NCBI GenBank assembly: GCA_021793335.1
Contig: JAJYSW010000011.1
Span: forward strand, 1 to 27,314
DNA from: Actinomycetes bacterium
GTDB lineage: Bacteria > Actinomycetota > Actinomycetes > Mycobacteriales > Micromonosporaceae
Direction of reading: 5' to 3'
DNA length: 27,314 nucleotides
Notes under the pieces: generated by a model
Databases searched by the model: none
Seen by the model: only the letters and a program-made list of their open reading frames with translations
What the model was told of the DNA's origin: nothing
Program-made: the position numbers and the translations under genes
Shown: piece by piece, positions 21,957-27,314 of the stretch
How the letters are laid out: the number at the start of each line of letters is the position of its first letter
Position numbering within the stretch: position 1 is the stretch's first letter

Positions 21957-22604
21957 GTGGGGAAGAAGTCCGCCGAGCAGGCTCCGGTCGTCGAGCAATC
22001 GAGGCCGGCCGCCGCCACCGACAAGAAGGGGCGAGCCACCCCCAAGCAGGTCAAGCAGGTCAAGGCCCGTCCCCCGGCCAACCCTCCGCTCACCGCCAAG
22101 GAGGCCCGGCGGCAGGCGAAGTCCTCCAAGCTCACGCCCGAGCAGAAGAGGCAGGCGAAGGAAGACCTGCGGCGTGAGCGCGCCCGCATCGCCGAAGGCC
22201 AGTGGAAGGGCGACCCGCTCTTCGACAAGTACCACCTGCCTCGTGACCGCGGGCCCGAGCGGCTGCTCGTGCGCGACCTCGTCGACTCGCGGCGCACCGT
22301 CGCCCAGTACTTCTTCGCGCTCACCATGGCCCTGCTCCTGGTCACCAACGTCTTCCCGAACGCCGTGGGCGTCCTCATGCTGGTGTGGGTGGCGATGATG
22401 GCCGGTTTCGCTTTGGACTCGTACTTCCTGTGCCGCCGGGTCCGCAAACTCGTGTGGCAGCGGTTCCCGAACACGAAGCAGCGCAAGGGCGGCCTGTACT
22501 GGTACGCGATCCAGCGAGCGATCATGTTCCGCTCGATGCGCACCCCGCGCCCCCGCATGAGCTACAAGGCCACCGAGGCCGATCTGGGGCAGATCGTCAA
22601 GTAA
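21957..22604 (+). CDS. DUF3043 membrane protein
   Basis: This 215-residue protein belongs to the actinobacterial DUF3043 family of unknown function. The first 80 residues are rich in Lys, Arg, Ala and Glu (KKGRATPKQVKQVKARPP, then LTAKEARRQAKSSKLTPEQK). They are probably a disordered or coiled basic cytosolic tail. DPLFDKYHLPRDRGPERLLV then RDLVDSRRTVAQYFF (87-120) is the family core. Two membrane helices (about 114-131 and 135-157) form a hairpin, followed by RRVRKLVWQRFP and a short cytosolic end. GTG 21957 is chosen for its GAGGAAGG site; ATG 21924 would add 11 residues. It follows murA after a terminator and its own promoter, so co-regulation is not implied. Confidence 0.85.
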   Translation: MGKKSAEQAPVVEQSRPAAATDKKGRATPKQVKQVKARPPANPPLTAKEARRQAKSSKLTPEQKRQAKEDLRRERARIAEGQWKGDPLFDKYHLPRDRGPERLLVRDLVDSRRTVAQYFFALTMALLLVTNVFPNAVGVLMLVWVAMMAGFALDSYFLCRRVRKLVWQRFPNTKQRKGGLYWYAIQRAIMFRSMRTPRPRMSYKATEADLGQIVK

Positions 22605-22725
22605 TCGCTCGGTTTCGAGCAACGGCCCCCTCAACCCCTCGGGCCCCGGCGTCCTCGCCACTCGCCCGGGTCCCGATGCCTTAACCTGAATGTCGTAACC
22701 CTCAGTCACCGGGAAAGAAGTCAAC

Positions 22726-23808
22726 GTGGTGGATGTCGCGGCGGACTTGCGCGCCGGGCTGGTCCGCGCCCTCGGACCGCTCGATCTCGCCACACTGCGC
22801 CACGCCATCGCCGACACCGTCGGTCTCCAGCAGATCCGCGAGGAGGCCGGTCGGCGGCTCACCCGCCACGGTTCCGAGGCCGACCAGTCGCGGCTGCTCG
22901 GCGTCAGAGCCGTCGCGCTGCGGGTACTCGGGGATTTCGACGGCGCCGAGGCCGATGCCGCCGCCGCGGTGAAGTACGCCGAGGGCATCGGCGCGGATCT
23001 CCTGCTCGCCCCGGCCCGGGCCCGCCTCGGGCAGGTCTTTCGCGTACAGGGCCGCCATGCCGAGGCCGATCAGCTGTTCGCGCTGGCCGAGGCCGGCGAG
23101 CTCCCTCGCACGCTGACCGGCGCGGTGCGGGCCTACGCCGCCCTGTCGTGCCTGGCCCAAGGCCGCGTCACCGAAGGGCTCATCCATCTGCAACGGGCCA
23201 GCGAGCAGAACTCGCACGGCTTCGTCATGCAGATCGTCGAGATCGGGCTCGGACTGGCCGAGGAGCTGGCCGCGAAGAACGGCTTCGGCCCCGGGCCGCG
23301 CCCGTGGGCCGAACGGGCCGGGCACCCCGCGCCCGACCGCTACCAGGACCAGCAGACCGGGCGGTGGGGCTATCTGGGACCGAACGGGCGGCCGGTGGTC
23401 AAGGCCGCGTTCAGTCAGGCCGGGGACTTCCGCGGCGGGGTGGCCGCGGTCTGCCAGGCCGACTGGGGCGCCATCGACCGGCAGGGCACCGTCGTGGTGC
23501 CCATGCTCTACAGCTCGCTCGACACGCCCACCGTGGACGGCCGTACGGTGACCGGTTTCGTCGGCGGTGTCGCCGTGGCCGTCCAACACGGCCGCTCGGG
23601 CGTCGTCCACCGTTCAGGGCGCATCGTCGTGCCGCCTCGATACCAGCACATCGCCGTTCACCCGGCGGGGTTCCTCGTCTCCATGGACGGCCGCTCGTGG
23701 GGCACGCTGGCCCTCGACGGCACCGAGCTCTTGCAGCCCAGAGTGGACAGAGTCGAAGCGGTCCGAGTGCTGGACACGGCCGTGTCGATCGATGACGGAC
23801 CTTTGTGA
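22726..23808 (+). CDS. TPR-like plus WG-repeat protein
   Basis: This 360-residue protein has two parts. Residues 1-185 form helical pairs resembling tetratricopeptide repeats (LGVRAVALRVLGDFDGAEADAA, 58-79; ARARLGQVFRVQGRHAEADQLFALAE, 97-122; ALSCLAQGRVTEGLIHLQRA, 139-158). Residues 205-340 hold WG repeats, short beta units that begin with Trp-Gly and carry a downstream VVP/FSxAxxF core: W214-G215, W247-G248, a degenerate S291-G292, and W325-G326. There is no signal peptide or membrane helix, so it is probably cytosolic. Both parts are protein-binding scaffolds, and no catalytic motif is visible. It starts with GTG after a weak GGAAAGAAG. It stands alone, and its partner is unknown. Confidence 0.8.
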   Translation: MVDVAADLRAGLVRALGPLDLATLRHAIADTVGLQQIREEAGRRLTRHGSEADQSRLLGVRAVALRVLGDFDGAEADAAAAVKYAEGIGADLLLAPARARLGQVFRVQGRHAEADQLFALAEAGELPRTLTGAVRAYAALSCLAQGRVTEGLIHLQRASEQNSHGFVMQIVEIGLGLAEELAAKNGFGPGPRPWAERAGHPAPDRYQDQQTGRWGYLGPNGRPVVKAAFSQAGDFRGGVAAVCQADWGAIDRQGTVVVPMLYSSLDTPTVDGRTVTGFVGGVAVAVQHGRSGVVHRSGRIVVPPRYQHIAVHPAGFLVSMDGRSWGTLALDGTELLQPRVDRVEAVRVLDTAVSIDDGPL

Positions 23809-23833
23809 GCATCGGCTTGTGATCCATGTTCCG

Positions 23834-23868
23834 TTGACACTTGCCGAACGGCCGGTAGGCTCATCCGC
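23834..23868 (+). promoter_or_regulatory. Leaderless promoter of the aldo/keto reductase gene
   Basis: A perfect -35 (TTGACA, 23834-23839), a 16-bp spacer and the -10 TAGGCT (23856-23861) are followed by 7 nt and then ATG 23869. Transcription should start at or next to the A of the start codon, giving a leaderless mRNA. No Shine-Dalgarno is present. This is the clearest sigma-70-type promoter in the window. Confidence 0.75.
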
Positions 23869-24864
23869 ATGGAATTTCGTCATCTCGGCCGTTCCGGCCT
23901 CGTCATCTCCGAAATGGTTTACGGCAACTGGATCACCCACGGCGGGCAGGTCGAAGAGGACGCGGCGATCGCGTGCGTCCGGGCCGCCCTCGACGAGGGG
24001 ATCACCACCTTCGACACCGCCGACGCCTACATTCACGGCGCGGCCGAAGAGGTGCTGGGACGCGCGCTGAAGAACGAGCGGCGCGACGGTCTGGAGATCT
24101 TCACCAAGGTCTACTGGCCGATGGGCGAGGGCAAGAACGACCGGGGCCTGAGCGCCAAGCACATCAAGGAGTCGATCAACAACTCCCTCAAGCGGCTCCA
24201 GACCGACCGCGTCGAGCTCTACCAGGCCCATCGGTACGACCACGACACTCCGCTCGAAGAGACCATGCAGGCGTTCGCCGATGTCGTCCACGCCGGCAAG
24301 GCCCACTACATCGGCGTCAGCGAGTGGACCGCCGACCAGATCCGCCGGGGTCACGCCCTCGCCGAGGACTTGAAGATCCAGCTGATCTCCAGCCAGCCCC
24401 AGTACTCGCCGCTGTGGCGCGTCATCGAAGAGGAGGTCATCCCGGCCTCCGAGGCGCTCGGCATCGGCCAGATCGTGTGGTCCCCGCTCGCCGGCGGCGT
24501 CCTCACCGGCAAGTACAAGCCCGGTCAGGACGCCCCCGCCGGGTCTCGCGGCGCCGACCCCAAGTTCGGCCGCTTCGTCGAGAGCTGGCTGGAGGACGAC
24601 GTGCTCGAACGGGTTCAGCAGCTCATCCCGGTCGCCGAGGAGGCCGGCCTGAACCTGGCGCAGCTGTCGCTGGCGTGGGTGCTCCAGCACCCGAACGTCT
24701 CGGCCGCCATCATCGGCGCCACCCGCCCCGAGCAGGTCAAGAGCAACGTCAAGGCCGTCGGCGTCAAGCTCGATCCTGAGATCTACGAGAAGGTCAACGA
24801 GATCCTCGACCCGGTCTCGATCAAGGACCCGACGAAGACGCGGAGCCCGAGGCCGCGCGCCTGA
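23869..24864 (+). CDS. Aldo/keto reductase (potassium-channel beta-subunit-like)
   Basis: This 331-residue NADPH-dependent reductase has the (beta/alpha)8 barrel fold. The catalytic tetrad is complete: D49 and Y54 in FDTADAY, K80 in IFTKVYWP, and H121 in YQAHRYDHD. The opening MEFRHLGRSGLVISEMVYG is typical. Other family segments are YIGVSEWTADQI, LISSQPQYSPLWR and QIVWSPLAGGVLTGKY. Near the cofactor site AAIIGATRPEQVKSNVKA is conserved. The overall pattern is closest to the AKR group containing YghZ and potassium-channel beta subunits; the physiological substrate is unknown. The mRNA is probably leaderless from a strong promoter. Its 3' end overlaps miaA by 44 nt on the opposite strand, and its terminator lies inside miaA. 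Confidence 0.92.
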   Translation: MEFRHLGRSGLVISEMVYGNWITHGGQVEEDAAIACVRAALDEGITTFDTADAYIHGAAEEVLGRALKNERRDGLEIFTKVYWPMGEGKNDRGLSAKHIKESINNSLKRLQTDRVELYQAHRYDHDTPLEETMQAFADVVHAGKAHYIGVSEWTADQIRRGHALAEDLKIQLISSQPQYSPLWRVIEEEVIPASEALGIGQIVWSPLAGGVLTGKYKPGQDAPAGSRGADPKFGRFVESWLEDDVLERVQQLIPVAEEAGLNLAQLSLAWVLQHPNVSAAIIGATRPEQVKSNVKAVGVKLDPEIYEKVNEILDPVSIKDPTKTRSPRPRA

Positions 24865-25795
24865 CGAAGGCCAGCACCCGCTCCGTCAATTCGGGATCGG
24901 CCGCATCGAACCATTCGATGCGGCCGTCCCTTTTGAACCAGGAGCGTTGGCGGCGCACGAACCTGCGGGTGCCCTGCACGGTGCGGCGGAATGCCTCGTC
25001 CTCGTCGTATTCGCCGGCCAGGAAGGCCAGCACCTGCTGGTAGCCGAGCGCCCGGGAGGCGGTGCGGCCCTCGCGCAGCCCGCGGGCCTCCAGGCGGCGG
25101 ACCTCCTCGACGAGCCCCGCTTCCCACATGTCACGGACGCGGCGTTCGATGCGCTCGTCGAGCACGGCGGTGTCCAGGTCGACGCCGATGCGCACCGCCT
25201 CGTAGTGGGCCTTCGGTTCGGGCAGTGTGGCGGTGAACGAGCCGGTGAGCGCGACGACTTCCAGGGCGCGGACCACTCGCCGCCCGTTCGAGGGCAGGAT
25301 CGCCTGCGCCGCAGCAGGGTCGGCCTCGCGCAGCCGCTCCCACAGCGCGGCCGGGCCTTCGCGTTCCAGTTCGGCTTCCAGGCGCGCCCGGATCTCGGGA
25401 TCGGTGCCGGGGAAGTCCATCTCGTCGAGCGCCGCCTGCACGTACAGCCCTGAACCGCCCACGAGCACCGGAGTCCCGTCTCGGGAAGCGATGTCCTCGA
25501 TCGCGGCGCGGGCCAGCGACTGGTAGCGGGCGACGTCGGCGGCCTCGGTGACGTCGAGGATGTCGAAGACGTGGTGGGGGACGCCGCGGGCCTCGGCCTC
25601 GGTGATCTTGGCGGTGCCGATGTCCATGCCTCGGTACAGCTGCATCGAGTCGGCGTTGATCACTGCTCCCGACAGCGCTTCGGCCAGATCGATCGACAGC
25701 GCGGTCTTTCCGGCCGCGGTGGGGCCTACCACTGCGAGCACTGTCGGCTGTAGGCTGGGGGTGTCGCCTCCCTCGGGGCGAAGCTTGCGAGCCAT
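24821..25795 (-). CDS. miaA: tRNA dimethylallyltransferase
   Basis: MiaA adds the dimethylallyl group to N6 of A37 in tRNAs reading codons that start with U, before MiaB methylthiolation. The 324-residue enzyme shows the P-loop GPTAAGKT (24-31), DSMQLYRGMDIGTAK (49-63) with the catalytic Asp49, VPHHVFDILD (72-81), the LVGGSGLYVQA motif (111-121) and SNGRRVVRALEV (169-180). The C-terminal half includes LGYQQ, then FRRTVQGTRRFVRRQRSWFK. The ATG at 25795 has no Shine-Dalgarno, and an internal GTG near residue 19 is possible but would cut close to the P-loop. It diverges from the DUF349 gene, a pairing I recall near miaB in other actinobacteria. miaB is not in the window. Confidence 0.95.
   Translation of the reverse strand: MARKLRPEGGDTPSLQPTVLAVVGPTAAGKTALSIDLAEALSGAVINADSMQLYRGMDIGTAKITEAEARGVPHHVFDILDVTEAADVARYQSLARAAIEDIASRDGTPVLVGGSGLYVQAALDEMDFPGTDPEIRARLEAELEREGPAALWERLREADPAAAQAILPSNGRRVVRALEVVALTGSFTATLPEPKAHYEAVRIGVDLDTAVLDERIERRVRDMWEAGLVEEVRRLEARGLREGRTASRALGYQQVLAFLAGEYDEDEAFRRTVQGTRRFVRRQRSWFKRDGRIEWFDAADPELTERVLAFVRRAASGSASSSGP
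24898..24934 (+). terminator. Intrinsic terminator of the reductase gene, embedded in miaA
   Basis: A perfect 13-bp stem pairs 24898-24910 with 24914-24926 around a 3-nt loop, followed on the plus strand by TCCCTTTT. It lies 33 nt after the reductase stop. It is entirely inside the 3' part of the miaA coding sequence, where it encodes GRIEWFDAAD. On the miaA strand the stem has no U-tract after it. Confidence 0.75.
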
Positions 25796-25835
25796 AACAT
25801 TGCACCGACCAACTGGATACCCCTTCGGTTCGAGT

Positions 25836-25853
25836 GGTCGGGCGAGCCCGACC
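25836..25853. other. Hairpin in the miaA/DUF349 divergent region
   Basis: A 7-bp stem GGTCGGG/CCCGACC with loop CGAG lies 41 nt upstream of the miaA start, probably within its leader or promoter. The rest of the 195-bp divergent region (25796-25990) holds no gene and no clear paired promoter elements. Confidence 0.35.
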
Positions 25854-25990
25854 CGTTGTCCACCGGATCGCGCAGTTCGTCACCGTTCGTCCTTTCAGGC
25901 GTACGGCCCCGGCTGGCAGCGACCCGGCAACCACCGTAAGGTACGGGAAGTAAGTCCCTTAGTTCGTGTGAAGGATTTGAGATTACCGCG

Positions 25991-27208
25991 ATGAGTGACC
26001 TCGGAGACTGGACCCGCTTCGGCCGCATCGACGCCGATGGCACGGTCTACGTGAAAACCTCCTCCGGCGAGCGCGCGGTCGGCTCCTGGCAGGCCGGCAC
26101 CACCGACGAGGGGCTCGCGCACTTCGCGCGGAAATACGCTGACCTGGTGGTCGAAGTCGATCTCATCGCAGCACGTTTGAACTCGGATTCAGCGGACGTG
26201 GAGCAGGCTGCGGCGCAGCTGCGCAAGCTCCGTGAGGGCCTGGACACCGCTGCCGTCGTCGGGGATGTCGATTCGCTCGGCGTCCGGCTCGACGAGTTGG
26301 CCAAGCACGCCGAGGACCGCGTCAGCGAGTTCAAGGCCGCCAAGGACGCCGAGCGGGCCGATGCGGTCGCCGCCAAGGAGGCGCTCGTGGCCGAGGCCGA
26401 GGAGTTGGCCAAGCGCGACAGCCACTGGAAGGCGTCGGGGCAGCGCTTCGGCGAGATGGTCGAGGAATGGAAGTCGATCCACGGGGTGGATCGCAAGACC
26501 GACCAGAAGTTGTGGCGGCGGTTCTCGTCCGCTCGTGACACGTTCACTCGGCACCGCGGCGCCTACTTCTCGCAGCTCGACGCCGAGCGCAAGGTGATCG
26601 CGGCCAAGAAGGAAGAGCTGATCGCCGCAGCCGAGGAGCTGTCGACCTCGACCGATTGGGGTCCGACCGCCGATAAGCTCAAGGGGCTCATGGCCGAGTG
26701 GAAAGAGGCCGGTCGGCTCGCTCCCGACGCCGAGCAGAAGGCATGGAAGCGGTTCAGGGCCGCGCAGGATGTGTTCTTCAACGCCCGTTCGGAGGTCTTC
26801 TCGGCCCGCGATGCGGAGCTCGAAGCCAACCAGGCGGTGAAGGAAGAGCTGTTGAAGCGCGCCGAGGCGCTGGACATCGCTGCCGACCCCAAGGCCGCTC
26901 AGGCCGCGTTCCGGGAGATTCAGGGCAGCTGGCACGACACCGGCGCGGTGCCCCGCAAGAACCAGGCGAAGCTCCAGCGGCGGCTGCGCAACGTCGAGGA
27001 CAAGCTGCGAGAGGCGCTCGACACGGCTTGGCGGAAGGTCCCCGTCGAGGAGAACCCGCTGCTGCTCCAGATGAAGCAGCAGGTGGCCGAAGCCGAGGAG
27101 AAGCTCGAACGGGCCAAGGCCGATGGCGACGCCGGCCGCATCAAGAAGGCCGAGACCGACCTGGCGGGCAAGAGGCAGTTCCTTCAGCTTGCTGAAGGGA
27201 CCAAGTGA
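25991..27208 (+). CDS. DUF349 repeat protein
   Basis: This 405-residue, almost entirely helical, highly charged protein carries three DUF349 repeats. They are at about 144-195 (HWKASGQRFGEMVEEWKSI, then LWRRFSSARDTFTRHR), 222-272 (WGPTADKLKGLMAEWKEAG, then AWKRFRAAQDVFFNAR) and 298-348 (AAFREIQGSWHDTGAVPRKN, then LQRRLRNVEDKLREAL). Coiled coils connect them (100-142, 198-218, 275-296), and a last coiled coil runs from 355 to 400. The N-terminal 35 residues form a small beta segment (RFGRIDADGTVYVKTSSGER). Function is unknown; actinobacterial members lie near miaA/miaB. No good Shine-Dalgarno is seen. The last eight codons and the stop are part of a tandemly duplicated 34-bp unit. Confidence 0.9.
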   Translation: MSDLGDWTRFGRIDADGTVYVKTSSGERAVGSWQAGTTDEGLAHFARKYADLVVEVDLIAARLNSDSADVEQAAAQLRKLREGLDTAAVVGDVDSLGVRLDELAKHAEDRVSEFKAAKDAERADAVAAKEALVAEAEELAKRDSHWKASGQRFGEMVEEWKSIHGVDRKTDQKLWRRFSSARDTFTRHRGAYFSQLDAERKVIAAKKEELIAAAEELSTSTDWGPTADKLKGLMAEWKEAGRLAPDAEQKAWKRFRAAQDVFFNARSEVFSARDAELEANQAVKEELLKRAEALDIAADPKAAQAAFREIQGSWHDTGAVPRKNQAKLQRRLRNVEDKLREALDTAWRKVPVEENPLLLQMKQQVAEAEEKLERAKADGDAGRIKKAETDLAGKRQFLQLAEGTK

Positions 27209-27314
27209 GCGCAGCCTTCAGCTTGCTGAAGGGACCAAGTGAGCGCAGCCTCCAGCTCGCTGAGGGGTTGGGGGTCGGCTTTGCAGCTCACTGAGGGTAT
27301 GGGTCGACTCACTC
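27181..27314 (+). repeat. Tandem 34-bp hairpin repeats at the end of the DUF349 gene
   Basis: Units 27181-27214 and 27215-27248 are identical. Each contains CCTTCAG-CTTG-CTGAAGG, a 7-bp stem closed by a CTTG tetraloop, followed by GACCAAGTGAGCGCAG. The first unit contains the gene's stop codon (27206-27208). A third, diverged unit starts at 27249 (CCTCCAGCTCGCTGAGG) and a fourth, weaker one near 27281 (TTGCAGCTCACTGAGGG). The array may continue past the window edge. The hairpins may serve as stacked terminators or as protection of the mRNA end. Confidence 0.8.

Noticed and set aside
20462..22558. Minus-strand 698-codon frame opposite murA and the DUF3043 gene
   Set aside because: It is antisense to two clear genes, and no motif or ribosome site supports it.
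27181..27314. CRISPR-like array at the right edge
   Set aside because: Units are directly tandem with no unique spacers and contain the gene end.

Overview
The window comes from the chromosome of a high-GC Gram-positive actinomycete. Three genes show this best: an actinobacterial four-helix cytochrome c oxidase subunit IV next to a lipobox-bearing subunit II, the Streptomyces-type MurA, and the DUF3043 and DUF349 proteins. GTG and TTG starts, 4-nt GTGA overlaps and possible leaderless starts fit. A Glycomycetales-like lineage (Stackebrandtia/Glycomyces) is my guess only. No tRNA, rRNA, CRISPR array, prophage or intact insertion sequence was seen.

Layout. (1) 1-339: no convincing gene, but a 23-bp direct repeat. 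(2) 340-3626: a Nudix hydrolase converges on ctaC-ctaF (terminal oxidase), and a cysteine-desulfurase-like enzyme diverges from ctaC. (3) 3668-16449: a roughly 12.8-kb accessory block. It holds a coupled trio with type VII secretion flavour (tandem YbaB-like protein, EspC-like protein, WXG-like protein), a hemerythrin with a Rho_N-like tail, a decayed transposase, a three-gene iron-siderophore ABC importer, and a five-gene peptide-type ABC importer. (4) 16450-22604: a shortened PfkB-type sugar kinase, erpA (Fe-S carrier), a glycerate kinase divergent from nadA (a [4Fe-4S] enzyme), murA and a DUF3043 membrane protein. (5) 22726 to the end: a TPR/WG-repeat protein, an aldo/keto reductase overlapping miaA tail to tail, and a DUF349 coiled-coil protein whose 3' end begins a hairpin tandem-repeat array running to the window edge.

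How the genes relate. A respiration, Fe-S and NAD theme links the backbone: the oxidase subunits, a possible sulfur donor, the A-type carrier ErpA and the Fe-S enzyme NadA. The siderophore importer and hemerythrin add iron acquisition and di-iron chemistry. From memory of Streptomyces-type genomes, ctaC, the desulfurase-like gene, the sugar kinase, erpA and nadA lie close together, so the accessory block looks inserted between the desulfurase and the kinase. The kinase beside the junction is degenerate, with an internal loss of roughly 80-100 residues and altered motifs.

The best candidates for something undescribed are the 3668-5699 trio, the degenerate kinase, the terminator for the aldo/keto reductase embedded inside miaA, and small tandem duplications at or just beyond the 3' ends of several genes.
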